NCBI RefSeq assembly: GCF_022568815.1
Contig: NZ_JAKZHX010000015.1
Span: 1-64,000, forward strand
Reading direction: 5' to 3'
From: Undibacterium paludis
GTDB taxonomy: Bacteria > Pseudomonadota > Gammaproteobacteria > Burkholderiales > Burkholderiaceae_D
DNA: 64,000 nucleotides
Positions 44,764 to 53,640 of this stretch are shown piece by piece. The notes beneath the pieces were generated by a model, which was not told the DNA's origin, made no database searches, and worked only from the letters and a program-made list of their open reading frames with translations. A program made the position numbers and the translations under genes. Each line of letters starts with the position of its first letter. The first letter of the stretch is position 1.

Positions 44764-45258
44764 ATGAAAAATAGAGATATGAGCAGCATGGATGACCTGG
44801 CATCAAACTTCCCGCCATTGGGCTTGCAGGGGCTGGCCAGGCTGGTGGAAGGTTTGCCGGCTGACACCGAAGTGAATGTTCTGGGTTTGTTGCTGGACGG
44901 CGTCATGACTTTGTCCAGCATTTGCCATGATGAAGTACAGTCTAGTCTATGCATTGTCGCTTATCCGCACGAACCTGGGATGCCAGTCTGTCGGTCGCTG
45001 GCAACACAGATGAGACTGGAATTCATGCAGACCGCTGTGGAATGCTGGGACAGCCTCTGGCATGCAGAGCTAGGGTGTCAGGTTTTTATCCGTAACATAT
45101 CACTCGCTACGCTGATAGAAGACGTTGATATTCTTGATGCGATTCTGGATACCGCAGACATGCTTCGTCATGCAGCGCGATCGGATAGTACTGCAGAAGA
45201 CAGAACTGCCTCTCACTTGAATGACACTCAAACAGTGAGAACAACTATCCATCCATAA
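44764..45258 (+). CDS. Unknown protein with T3SS-chaperone-like features (164 aa)
   Basis: From the ATG at 44764 the product is 164 residues, acidic. A strand-rich middle (LGLLLDGVMTLSSICHDE, LCIVAYPHEPG) and helical ends (IEDVDILDAILDTADML) are compatible with a CesT-like fold. A GTG at 44737 would add nine residues. It lies between an hrp-box-like site and the second sctD, so it belongs to the T3SS regulon. Family not recognised with certainty. Confidence 0.5.
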   Translation: MKNRDMSSMDDLASNFPPLGLQGLARLVEGLPADTEVNVLGLLLDGVMTLSSICHDEVQSSLCIVAYPHEPGMPVCRSLATQMRLEFMQTAVECWDSLWHAELGCQVFIRNISLATLIEDVDILDAILDTADMLRHAARSDSTAEDRTASHLNDTQTVRTTIHP

Positions 45259-45265
45259 ATGTAAT

Positions 45266-46189
45266 ATGCTTGAATTACGCATACTGAATGGCCAGCTTGG
45301 CGGTCATCGCATGCCGCTCCTTGACAGCCCTTTGCTGATAGGCTCGGACCCGCGCTGCGATTTGGTGCTCACGGAATTGTCCGTGCAGGCATTTCACGCA
45401 CTGGTCATACCAGCTTCAGGTCAAGCACATATCCTGGCTATAGCTGACAGACCATTGCTACGGCAAAAGAGGGCGGCAATGGAGTATTTCAGGGTGGGGA
45501 TGGTATGGATGGTGCTTGCCGACGCGGATGAGACTTGGAATTACCCCGTTGACAGTGAAATTGAACAGGCGATTCTACTGGATGAACTGGCAACCACAAT
45601 GCCGTCTTCAACCAGGCCGTTTCGTCAATACGTACTGTCAACGGTGCTGTGCCTGTCGACGCTATGGGCAATGGCCAGCGCCTGTCATGACCAGTTAGTT
45701 ACGGGGATGCATCATGTCGACATGTCCCCAGGTTTGTTCGGGGCTTTGCCAACCGCGTCAGATCATGTTGCCGTGATTTCAAAAGAGTCGGCAAGCAGGG
45801 AGGTATCAAATCTACACTTGCAGGAAGAATTCAAGTCCAGGCTGGCGAGTGCAGGTTTGCTGAACCGCTTCTCTCTTCAGATGAGTGAAACTGAATGGAG
45901 GCTCTCGGCAACACTGGATGACACTGAGCTCAGGATTTTCGAACCCCTGTTTGTCCGTTTCATCCATGAATTTTCTGTACGCTTCCCGGTCTCTGCCAGT
46001 ATACCTGCTGCCAGCACGCTATTACCTTTTACCATACGTCAGGTCGTTTCGGGGGCCAATGCCTGCATCGTTACTGGCGACGGCAGGCAAATGGCTGTGG
46101 GGGAAACCTATGCCGGTTTCCGCCTGGATGCTATCCACGGGACAGAGTTGACTTTTTCCGGCAAGCGCAGGGTCGTCCTTCATCTGTAA
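45266..46189 (+). CDS. SctD-like T3SS ring protein, copy 2
   Basis: A 307-residue paralogue of the protein at 17332. It has the same start (MLELRILNGQLGGHRMPLLD), an FHA-like N-terminus, one membrane segment near 124-140, and the same C-terminal ring motif (LPFTIRQVVSGANACIVTGD, ending FSGKRRVVLHL). Overall identity is low outside these ends. It is in a two-gene unit under an hrp-box-like promoter. It may be an alternative ring component or have a specialised role. Confidence 0.75.
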   Translation: MLELRILNGQLGGHRMPLLDSPLLIGSDPRCDLVLTELSVQAFHALVIPASGQAHILAIADRPLLRQKRAAMEYFRVGMVWMVLADADETWNYPVDSEIEQAILLDELATTMPSSTRPFRQYVLSTVLCLSTLWAMASACHDQLVTGMHHVDMSPGLFGALPTASDHVAVISKESASREVSNLHLQEEFKSRLASAGLLNRFSLQMSETEWRLSATLDDTELRIFEPLFVRFIHEFSVRFPVSASIPAASTLLPFTIRQVVSGANACIVTGDGRQMAVGETYAGFRLDAIHGTELTFSGKRRVVLHL

Positions 46190-46227
46190 ATGACCGAATG
46201 TGCAGCCTGCCACGGAAAGCCTGGGTT

Positions 46228-47322
46228 TTAGCGGATACTATTGAGGGCCTCATGTAGTTCCAGTCTGTTATAAGCGCAACGCATGGCATCCTTCGAGCTG
46301 ATCACTTTTTTCGTCACGAGCTGCACCAGGACTTCGTTCAGGCTGCGTGACATATTATCGCTCTTGCGTTTCATCAATTCAGAAATCATGTGCAGCTTGT
46401 CGAGATCTGCGATATATGGCGCCGCCTGCTGGTTATTGTTGAAGATCATTTCACTGGCAAGCACGAATTCTTCGCCATCTTCGCTGGGTAGCAAACTCTG
46501 GAAAATCACACCGACCAGCGAATTCGACAAGGCAATGGCGCGCTGATTGCGCTGCTCTGAGGGAAAGAATCCCAGCAACTTCGAAATCGCACTGGCAGCA
46601 CTATTGGTATGCATCGACGCCAATACAAGATGACCAGATTCCCCTGCATGCAGAACTGTGTCGGCGGTATCAAAATCCCGAATTTCGCCAACCATCAGGA
46701 TATCGGGTTTTTGTCGCATGGCTTCCCTCAGCCCGCTGGAAAAACTGGCGGTATCAACAGGCACTTCTTTTTGTGAAATGATGGCCCGCTTGCGCTCCAG
46801 CTGATATTCGATAGGCTCTTCAATGGTGATGATGTGGGCACTGCGATTGCTGTTAAGGTATTCCAGCATGGCGGCAATGGTCGTGGTTTTGCCGGCGCCA
46901 GTGGGGCCGGTGACCAGAATGATGCCCTTGGCAGCTTCAAGCATGGTTTTTACATATAAGGGCAGGCCAGTCTGTTCCAGCGTGATCGGCTGCAATGGCA
47001 GGCGTCGTATCGATATCGTCACCTTATTGCCCGCCGAGACGCGATAGACATTGCAGCGCAGGCGGCAACTGGTCAACAGAAACGGGCGATCTATCGCCTG
47101 CTCAACTATTTTGTCTTCCCAGTCTTCGTCGATGGCCTGGAGGACGGGAGTCATGTCTTCCAGTAGCACGGGCTCGGCAGTCACCTGCTGCCATCCACGC
47201 GGCGTCTTGATCATCAGTGGCGTATCTTGCTCGATGTGGATATCCGACAGGGATTGGCCGGAGTTGACCAGTGCCACAATTTCCTTGAGCAAATCACGAT
47301 GAAAAAATGTCTCGACACTCAT
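46228..47322 (-). CDS. Type IV pilus retraction ATPase PilT
   Basis: A 364-residue PilT-family ATPase with canonical motifs: Walker A GPTGAGKTTT (about 139-148), Asp box TIEEPIEYQL, Walker B DILMVGEIRD and His box LVLASMHTNSA. The N-terminal domain is also typical. Alone on the reverse strand between the second sctD and the OmpR-type regulator. It would retract the pilus and produce twitching. It is the third secretion-type ATPase of the cluster. Confidence 0.88.
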   Translation of the reverse strand: MSVETFFHRDLLKEIVALVNSGQSLSDIHIEQDTPLMIKTPRGWQQVTAEPVLLEDMTPVLQAIDEDWEDKIVEQAIDRPFLLTSCRLRCNVYRVSAGNKVTISIRRLPLQPITLEQTGLPLYVKTMLEAAKGIILVTGPTGAGKTTTIAAMLEYLNSNRSAHIITIEEPIEYQLERKRAIISQKEVPVDTASFSSGLREAMRQKPDILMVGEIRDFDTADTVLHAGESGHLVLASMHTNSAASAISKLLGFFPSEQRNQRAIALSNSLVGVIFQSLLPSEDGEEFVLASEMIFNNNQQAAPYIADLDKLHMISELMKRKSDNMSRSLNEVLVQLVTKKVISSKDAMRCAYNRLELHEALNSIR

Positions 47323-47622
47323 GGATCACCTTTAGTCAATATTGTTGTACGCCTAATGATGCCAGGCATCGCCCTGATCCCTTGAGGACAGGTTGATGGC
47401 AGCATTACCTGTTGCGAATGGCAAGAGATACATAATCAAAGGCAGGACTGAGGAAATGATCCGCCGACAGAAACTTGTCGATTACTCCCTTACCGAGTGC
47501 ACATACTGTAGCAGATGGGGAAAAAATTTCAGCCTATCCTTACGTATAGTAGGCAAGCTTTTGAAGTCACATTAGTCTTGGAGGTCGAGACCAAATACTA
47601 TTTTTCTGTAAGCCTGAACACG

Positions 47623-48315
47623 ATGCCAATGAATATCGCTTGCTATCTGCATACAGCCTGGCTGAATGAGTCTATCCGTAGCTTTCTCGCCAGCAGCGGC
47701 TTTCATTGTGAAAGGATGGCATCCAATATTGCACTGTCGCGCGCACTGTTGAACAAACAGTTTGACCTCTTGCTGATAGAAGATGGTGGAGCTGCCAGTG
47801 AGCGCGAAAAACTGATTTCATGGATTGAATGCCGCTATGGGGAGAGCACCCCGTTTATCGTTCTGTCAGGGCAGCGCAATGGGGAGTTCGCAGCACAGGT
47901 ACTGGACGCCGGTGCAGAGGACCATGTGTATTTACCTGTAGAAGGCATAGAACTGGTGGCCCGGTTGAATGCAATTTGCCGACGACTGAAACTCAAATCG
48001 CATACCAGAAAAATCTGTCTTGGCGAGTTTATCGTCGATGCTGACACCAGGGTTTTTTGCTATCAGGGCCAGGCGATAGAGCTTACACCCAGAGAATTCA
48101 CGATGGCATGGATGTTTTTTTCCAAGCCGGGAGTGTACATATCCCGTGAAACGATAGGCAATGCGATCTGGGGCGTAGATAGCGATATTGCTGGTCGTAC
48201 CATAGAACAGCATGTTTACAAGTTGCGCAAAAAATTGCAGCTTAATGCTGGGCGTGGAGTGCTGATACGCACGGCGTACAGCCAGGGTTACCGGCTGGAG
48301 CTATGTTCTTCTTGA
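47623..48315 (+). CDS. OmpR/PhoB-family regulator with degenerate receiver (HrpG-like candidate)
   Basis: From the ATG at 47623 the product is 230 residues. The C-terminal winged helix is intact (ELTPREFTMAWMFFSKPGVYISRETIGNAIWG in segments, RTIEQHVYKLRKKLQL, YSQGYRLEL). The receiver lacks the key residues. The acidic pocket of beta-1 is replaced by CYLHT, the phospho-acceptor Asp position holds Glu53 (LLIEDGG), and the conserved Lys before Pro is Leu. It therefore probably works without phosphorylation. HrpG of Xanthomonas and Ralstonia, an OmpR-type hrp activator, is a functional parallel. Confidence 0.8.
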   Translation: MPMNIACYLHTAWLNESIRSFLASSGFHCERMASNIALSRALLNKQFDLLLIEDGGAASEREKLISWIECRYGESTPFIVLSGQRNGEFAAQVLDAGAEDHVYLPVEGIELVARLNAICRRLKLKSHTRKICLGEFIVDADTRVFCYQGQAIELTPREFTMAWMFFSKPGVYISRETIGNAIWGVDSDIAGRTIEQHVYKLRKKLQLNAGRGVLIRTAYSQGYRLELCSS

Positions 48316-48441
48316 TGCAGGACCTGTGCATGCAGTTGGGCTACGCAGCCAAAATTCCAGCACCTCGTCTTGCATTGCATCGTCAGGGATATTCGCGTGG
48401 TGCTCTGTGAATCTCCTGTTATCTGTGGTGATCTGAAAGCT

Positions 48442-48470
48442 GGAACCCGTGCTGATCGCATGGTCACTCA
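48442..48470 (+). promoter_or_regulatory. hrp-box-like ECF promoter
   Basis: GGAACC (48442-48447), 16 bases, TCACTCA (48464-48470). Perfect -35 half, one mismatch in the -10 half. The 115-residue ORF starts 70 bp downstream. Confidence 0.65.
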
Positions 48471-48539
48471 TGCAGATATTCTGACAGGCCCGTATCGCAC
48501 AGAGAGGTCGGGCAGTCCTCTCTCGTCAGCGGAGTCGTC

Positions 48540-48887
48540 ATGATTAATTCACGCAATTCATCCATCTCGGTATTTCCTCAGGCAGCAAGTCAGCGCAATC
48601 TAGGTAATACAAGGCAAAACAGGATCTTACCAGATGCTGTTCATGCAACCGACGGATTTGCAAGATCGCCGGTGCACCATGGTGGTATCCGTGGCGGCTC
48701 CTCAGATGGTGGCAGGCGTCTGGAGATATTGAACCAGGCTTCGCCATCGTCTGCCCATGGCATGGAACAGAATGGGGTCCTGGCCTCATTGACGGATGAG
48801 CCCTTCTTCCCAAGGGAGGATACTTTAGTGCATCAGAAAAATCATCGCCATACGACAAAAATTTCCTTATATACTAAATATGAATAA
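48540..48887 (+). CDS. Small candidate T3SS effector (115 aa)
   Basis: Hydrophilic 115-residue protein starting MINSRNSSISVFPQAASQRN, a Ser/Asn/Gln-rich start as seen in T3SS substrates. GGAG lies seven bases before the ATG and an hrp-box-like site precedes it. Rich in Gly, Ser, Arg and His with no hydrophobic core, so largely disordered. No family recognised. The promoter is the main support. Confidence 0.55.
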   Translation: MINSRNSSISVFPQAASQRNLGNTRQNRILPDAVHATDGFARSPVHHGGIRGGSSDGGRRLEILNQASPSSAHGMEQNGVLASLTDEPFFPREDTLVHQKNHRHTTKISLYTKYE

Positions 48888-49232
48888 CGTTTATTCATGG
48901 CACAAGGGATAGGAATATCAGGATTTCTTCCGTGAATTCAATGACAGAAATGCCGCCGGGTATGACCGTTTTGAACTCGCTGTTTATCAGATGCGAAACA
49001 TCCTTGAGCCAGGATGGAAGCCGGGGAGCAAGGCTTAAAGCCTGCTCTTGTTCAATGCCAGGCGAAGTACCAAAGCATTGCCTGTTTCGACTGCGTCTTG
49101 TGCTTTACCCGCTCACGATAGGATGAGAGTGCTTTAGTGAAAAGAGAGATTTACGCACTCTAACCCTGTCTCAATCTATGGACATGTAAGCTGGAAAATA
49201 ATACTTAGCAATACTGTAATGGGCTGATAAAA

Positions 49233-50021
49233 TTGGAAACGTTATCAAATCTTGATTTTCTGCCCATGCTTTATAAGAAGGCTGAACTCGTTACCGTATC
49301 ATTAAAGTTCAAAGATATTTGCTTATCTGCCATTGAGGCAATGGGAATTATTGGTAAATTCTGGAAAAATTGGGTAGGCATCGGTCTGTTTGTATATGTG
49401 CTCGTGAGAACAGCGACCATGCTGCCCTATGTCGGCATTTTTATTTATGTTTCCCTGCCTGCCCTGTTTGGTGCACAATTGATTGCCATGTATCGTGATG
49501 CTGGTGACGGTCTGGCGCCACAATTGAGGGACTTGTTTGCTTTTCTTCGCTTGCCTGCTACGAGGATTTTGCTGTTACTGCTGCTGTCATTGCTGGCCTT
49601 TCTTGCACAGAGCCTGCTTCTGCTGCGTGCGGGCGCCTACCCAATTGGTAACACAACCTTTTTATCGCCACATCTAGGGGTCCTCGACTATATCCAGGCG
49701 CGTATCGCTACCCACCTGTTATTAACCATTGCCTTATTTTTGCCTGCTTTAATCGTTCTGACCAATTATCCGCTCAGAGATGTAGTACGACTCAGCCTGT
49801 TCGCCCTGCAGGGTAATTTGCCCCTGCTACTGTTCCTTTTTGCTATTAATGTTTGCGTGGATCTTGTCATTGCCGGGACCTACAGCGCCATGGCCAGGTC
49901 CTCAGAATGGGTCACCATGCCGGTGATGCTGCTGTTCACCCTGTGGATGCCGGCATTTCGCTATGTTATTGCATGCAGGGTCATAGGCAGTCACTTGCAC
50001 CTCTCTCATCACAGAACTTAA
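49233..50021 (+). CDS. Polytopic membrane protein of unknown function
   Basis: A 262-residue protein with about six hydrophobic segments (VGIGLFVYVLVRTATMLPYVGI, ILLLLLLSLLAFLAQSLLLL, LLLTIALFLPALIVL, LLLFLFAINVCVDLVIAG, MLLFTLWMPAFRYVIA). The frame opens at a TTG at 49233; an ATG at 49266 would shorten it by 11 residues. It stands alone between the small effector candidate and the sctI operon. It lacks a recognisable domain. A host-membrane effector or a bacterial inner-membrane protein are both possible. Confidence 0.6.
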   Translation: METLSNLDFLPMLYKKAELVTVSLKFKDICLSAIEAMGIIGKFWKNWVGIGLFVYVLVRTATMLPYVGIFIYVSLPALFGAQLIAMYRDAGDGLAPQLRDLFAFLRLPATRILLLLLLSLLAFLAQSLLLLRAGAYPIGNTTFLSPHLGVLDYIQARIATHLLLTIALFLPALIVLTNYPLRDVVRLSLFALQGNLPLLLFLFAINVCVDLVIAGTYSAMARSSEWVTMPVMLLFTLWMPAFRYVIACRVIGSHLHLSHHRT

Positions 50022-50054
50022 CCCTCCGTTTAAAAGACTTGTCTGCACGGCCTG

Positions 50055-50082
50055 GGAACCATGTGGATGCCGGCGCTACTCA
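50055..50082 (+). promoter_or_regulatory. hrp-box-like ECF promoter of the sctI operon
   Basis: GGAACC (50055-50060), 15 bases, CTACTCA (50076-50082). The -10 half is identical to that at 9224-9230. It is 104 bp upstream of sctI. Confidence 0.75.
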
Positions 50083-50185
50083 TGTACTGAGCTGCCGGAT
50101 ATGTCATCACCCATTCTGGCGAGCATCCGTCAGCATTGGGATGACTTCTTAATGCTATTCCATCATGTGCGTTCTGAGGATATCT

Positions 50186-50593
50186 ATGACTGTACCTGTC
50201 AACGACAATGCGCTGCGTGCCATCAACGTCTCAAGTGAGGCAAAGTTACAGCTGGAAATGACGACGGCAGAAGCCAGCGAAGCTGCGCAATTCAAGGCAA
50301 TACTGGATCGCCACCTGATTGCCGCCAGGCAAGGCAAGCTGGCAAGCGAGGCAAGTGCGCCAAATTCTTTGGGCAATGCCCTGATGGAGAGAACAAGGGG
50401 ACTGGCGTCAGAGATCAATAAAGACCAGGCCGCAGTTTCCAAAATGCTGGAGCAGGCAACCCGTAATGGTGACTCCATGCAAATGATGAAGGCCATGCTG
50501 GCATTGAATGACTACCAGATGCGTGTGCAATTCATTTCCAAGACAGCATCCAAAGCCAGCGGCGCGATCGACCAGCTCACTAAACTGCAATAA
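50186..50593 (+). CDS. sctI: T3SS inner rod protein SctI (HrpB-like)
   Basis: From the ATG at 50186 (GAGGA upstream) the product is 135 residues. It is helical, with a conserved C-terminal half (MLEQATRNGDSMQMMKAMLALNDYQMRVQFISKTASKASGAIDQLTKLQ in segments). This is the HrpB/YscI-type rod motif of repeated hydrophobic heptads. It joins export gate and needle. It is first in the order sctI-sctJ-sctK-sctL, identical to hrpB-hrcJ-hrpD-hrpE. Confidence 0.85.
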   Translation: MTVPVNDNALRAINVSSEAKLQLEMTTAEASEAAQFKAILDRHLIAARQGKLASEASAPNSLGNALMERTRGLASEINKDQAAVSKMLEQATRNGDSMQMMKAMLALNDYQMRVQFISKTASKASGAIDQLTKLQ

Positions 50594-50596
50594 TCC

Positions 50597-51457
50597 ATGA
50601 GTACCGACATGATGAAAAGTTGCATCCAGTCCGCCGTGAACAGGCATCAATTTTGCAGGGTGCTCCTGCTTTTTTTCCTTGGCTTCTTGTCAGCCTGCAG
50701 CGAGAAAGTGACTTTGCAAGCTGGCCTGACAGATAGCGAGGCCAATGAGATTACTGCCTTGCTCAATAAAAATGGAATGGATGCGAGAAAATCAAGTAGC
50801 AAGGAAGGCATAGTTCTCAGTGTTGCGGAAAGCGATATTTCCAGGGCTACACGCGCCATGATGGCGGCAGGTCTGCCCCGGAAGAAAAGTACCAACCTGG
50901 GCAATATTTTTAAAAAAGACGGGATGATCTCGACACCTCTCGAAGAGCGTGCGCGTTACATATATGGTTTGTCTGCAGAACTGGAAGCGACCTTGCAGCA
51001 ATTTGATCATGTCATTTCTGCCCGCGTTCACGTTGTTTTACCGGAGCGTATCGCACCGGGCGAGCCAATACAACCTTCGTCAGCAGCTGTCTTCATCAAA
51101 TACCAGCCACCTTTTGATGAAGATGCCGCTATACCGAAGATGCGCAATCTGGTGGCTTCGAGTATCCCCGGACTGAGCGGTGAAGAAGGCAAGGCTAAAG
51201 TCTCTGTCGTCATGGTCCCGGCGGAAGCACAGGGGCAAGGTGTGGAGTGGACCAAGGTAGGACCATTCAGTGTACAAAGCGATTCTGCCCGGGGACTGGG
51301 ATGGACAATAGCCGGATTGCTGATGCTCGCACTGGCCAGTGGCGCTTGTGCTGTCGCGGCTCTTCTTTCTGGCCGGCGGCAGGGGCAACAGTGGTTACGA
51401 ACCGGCCCGGAGCAAACGGGTCATGTCGACGACGCAGTCAAACCTGTCAATCCCTAG
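50597..51457 (+). CDS. sctJ: T3SS inner-membrane ring lipoprotein SctJ (HrcJ)
   Basis: A 286-residue lipoprotein with Cys34 in FLSACSEKV. The YscJ/FliF ring domain follows (LTDSEANEITALLNKNGMDA, LEERARYIYGLSAELEATLQQFDHVISARVHVVLPER in segments, VKYQP-like IKYQPPFDED). A C-terminal membrane helix lies near 234-256. It forms the inner-membrane ring with SctD. Length and all motifs are normal. Confidence 0.95.
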   Translation: MSTDMMKSCIQSAVNRHQFCRVLLLFFLGFLSACSEKVTLQAGLTDSEANEITALLNKNGMDARKSSSKEGIVLSVAESDISRATRAMMAAGLPRKKSTNLGNIFKKDGMISTPLEERARYIYGLSAELEATLQQFDHVISARVHVVLPERIAPGEPIQPSSAAVFIKYQPPFDEDAAIPKMRNLVASSIPGLSGEEGKAKVSVVMVPAEAQGQGVEWTKVGPFSVQSDSARGLGWTIAGLLMLALASGACAVAALLSGRRQGQQWLRTGPEQTGHVDDAVKPVNP

Positions 51458-51475
51458 ATGTACAAAGGCCGGATC

Positions 51476-52087
51476 ATGCCTGACAAACTGATGAAACTGG
51501 ACGACAAATTTCTGGACTGGTGGTTTGCGCCTTGGAAAAATTGCGCAAGACCTGTTCCCTGGGCTGCCGGACTGGGCGAATTTGCGCTACGCGATGGCTA
51601 TCGCCACTGGTGTAATCAGGCGGGCGTGACACCCGCCGTGCCAGCTGAATTTGACGCGGGCTGGTGTGAGCTGGCGGCGTTGTCAGCCCCGGCTGTGCTC
51701 GCTACGGCCAGACTCTATGCTGGCATGCTCCTGCATGATCAACCAGGACATGTCGCCCTGCGCCAGTTGACAATTGACCAGAAGCGATGGTGTTTTGGCA
51801 TAGGGGCTATACAACCAGTGAGATTATTATCACATGATAATGTGGCGACACTGGAAGAAATTGGTCTTCATGAAATTGCACACTGGCTTGAGCATGGTTT
51901 TCCTGGGTTCTGGCTACGTCTGCGCTTGTCGCTCCCGGCCATGTTTGACGACATGCATCCATGCCGGACTGAGTTGATTAACATGCAGTCCCTGTCTTCA
52001 CGAAGCGTACGTGCACGACGTTGCATATTGCTTTGCAGTCAGCGGGCATTGACAGTTGAAATGGAAACACAGGGACATCTTGTATGA
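51476..52087 (+). CDS. sctK: T3SS sorting platform protein SctK (HrpD-like)
   Basis: From the ATG at 51476 the product is 203 residues. The segments WWFAPWKNCARPVPWAAGLG and LHEIAHWLEHGFPGFWLRLRLSLP resemble HrpD/YscK proteins. It lies between sctJ and sctL as hrpD does, and overlaps sctL by four bases. SctK caps the cytoplasmic pods with SctQ and SctL. Family conservation is low, so the call leans on position. Confidence 0.75.
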   Translation: MPDKLMKLDDKFLDWWFAPWKNCARPVPWAAGLGEFALRDGYRHWCNQAGVTPAVPAEFDAGWCELAALSAPAVLATARLYAGMLLHDQPGHVALRQLTIDQKRWCFGIGAIQPVRLLSHDNVATLEEIGLHEIAHWLEHGFPGFWLRLRLSLPAMFDDMHPCRTELINMQSLSSRSVRARRCILLCSQRALTVEMETQGHLV

Positions 52088-52701
52088 AGCAATTTTGCAG
52101 AGATCAGATACGAACTGACCCGCGCCTGAGAGCAGAGCAAGGCATATTGAAAAGTGCAGATATGTTGCAAATAATCCGCGCTCAAGATATGGCTGGACAA
52201 ATTGTTGCGGAAGCCAGGGTAAAAACTTTGCAGGCTCGTCAGCAGGCGCTGGAGGAGTGTCAAGCTCTATTGGATCAGAAGAAACTGCAATGCCAGCAGG
52301 GTGCAATGGCGCTATTGCAAGCCCTGAAAGACGAAAGGGAGAGATTTTTCTCAGAAGCTGGAGAATTGGTGCTGACGCTGGTCAGAGCCATGTTCGATCG
52401 GCTGGTCGGGGAATGCACCCCGAAAGAGCGGCTGCTGGCAGCATTACGCCATGTCATGCAGGAGATGCCTCCTGATTTGCATGCGCCTGTCTTGAAAGTA
52501 CATCCTGCCGATCTGGAGCATTTGTCCGATCAGCAATGGGAAGTCCAGGCAGATGTCAGGCTGACGCCCGGAAGTTGTAGCCTGGAGACCGCAACCGGTG
52601 TCTGGCATGTGGATTTTGCACTGGCAGTTGAAGAACTGCGCAGTCTGCCAGTCCTCGAGGGACCCGGGCCTGTGACGGCATTCTGCGATGCTGCTACCTG
52701 A
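52084..52701 (+). CDS. sctL: T3SS ATPase regulator SctL (HrpE-like)
   Basis: A 205-residue FliH/YscL-type protein. The first 90 residues are coiled coil rich in Gln, Ala and Lys (VAEARVKTLQARQQALEECQ). The C-terminal globular domain (LVLTLVRAMFDRLVGE, LKVHPADLEHLSDQQWEV, GSCSLETATGVWHVDFALAVEELR) carries the family motif of beta strands ahead of a Cys-containing hairpin. It tethers SctN to the pods. Confidence 0.88.
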   Translation: MKQFCRDQIRTDPRLRAEQGILKSADMLQIIRAQDMAGQIVAEARVKTLQARQQALEECQALLDQKKLQCQQGAMALLQALKDERERFFSEAGELVLTLVRAMFDRLVGECTPKERLLAALRHVMQEMPPDLHAPVLKVHPADLEHLSDQQWEVQADVRLTPGSCSLETATGVWHVDFALAVEELRSLPVLEGPGPVTAFCDAAT

Positions 52702-52751
52702 GAACGGCGGGATGAAGATTGTTCACATCACTTGGAGCAGAAAGCAACATC

Positions 52752-53558
52752 ATGCCAACAGATATTTCAGTACCCGCAAGCAGGCCGCCAATTCTCAGTC
52801 CAGGACAGCAGTCTCTGGATAATATAAACAATCTCCATGCGACATCGACACCCTTGTCATCTGACGGTGGAAGTTTGGCAAGAGCTTTCGGGAGTCGGTT
52901 CGAACACAAACTCAGGGGGCTGATGAAATCAGCCGGCAGCGAGTTTTCAAATATTGCAAAGAAAAAAGCCGATCTGCAAACCTGTCATGAGCAACTCCAA
53001 CTGGAAACCGAGAAATTTCAAACGGCTTATCAGAAGGTTAAACAGCAATGTGAGCAGAATTTTGATGCATCTGAAACTGGTCAGGAGCTCATCAAATTTC
53101 GTAGAGGTCTTAGAGAAATTGAACATGATTCCGCATATCTGCATGGTACACCTTCGTATCCGAGTGATGTGGAAGCAATGAGAACGAAGGTAGATAAGCT
53201 GGAAAAATTCAAAGAAAGTGAAGTCTCCACAATGATTAAGAGTCATGCTGATGCCGATGGCTGGGGACAGCCTTTGGAACAGCTGGCGACAAAAATAGAG
53301 CAGCTGCAGTCAGAAATCGCACGTGATGAACCTACACCAGAAAATATGCTGAAAAAGCATGAAGCCATGGCCAATCAGCAAATGGCCTTACAAGCCAGCA
53401 TGACGGCTGTCAACAATCTGCAGAGCATGGTCACGACGGTATCACAGGCGCAGACTGCCCAGATCGCTGCATTCATGAATCAGATACTCGATGACATCAA
53501 GGCCATTAACGAATTGATGAAAAAAGGCGGGCGCACCATGACTGATGCCATCGGCTGA
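52752..53558 (+). CDS. Coiled-coil candidate secreted protein of the sctI operon (268 aa)
   Basis: From the ATG at 52752 the product is 268 residues. A Ser/Pro-rich start (MPTDISVPASRPPILSPGQQ) is followed by long coiled coil (about 60-230). The C-terminus ends in MNQILDDIKAINELMKKGGR, which is shared with the 76-residue protein at 8939. No signal peptide. In Pseudomonas this place before hrpF is empty. Coiled-coil C-termini are typical of T3SS filament or translocator proteins (EspA-like); that role is inference. Confidence 0.65.
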   Translation: MPTDISVPASRPPILSPGQQSLDNINNLHATSTPLSSDGGSLARAFGSRFEHKLRGLMKSAGSEFSNIAKKKADLQTCHEQLQLETEKFQTAYQKVKQQCEQNFDASETGQELIKFRRGLREIEHDSAYLHGTPSYPSDVEAMRTKVDKLEKFKESEVSTMIKSHADADGWGQPLEQLATKIEQLQSEIARDEPTPENMLKKHEAMANQQMALQASMTAVNNLQSMVTTVSQAQTAQIAAFMNQILDDIKAINELMKKGGRTMTDAIG

Positions 53559-53640
53559 TGGAACTGGCGGCACTGATTGACGACTCATGAAGGCAGTACA
53601 TCATTCTTGCGATTCTTTTTCAACCCGGAAGGAAATCATC

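Noticed and set aside
48932-49126. 64-codon ORF starting with GTG
   Set aside because: Weak start context, mixed composition and no promoter-like site; likely chance.
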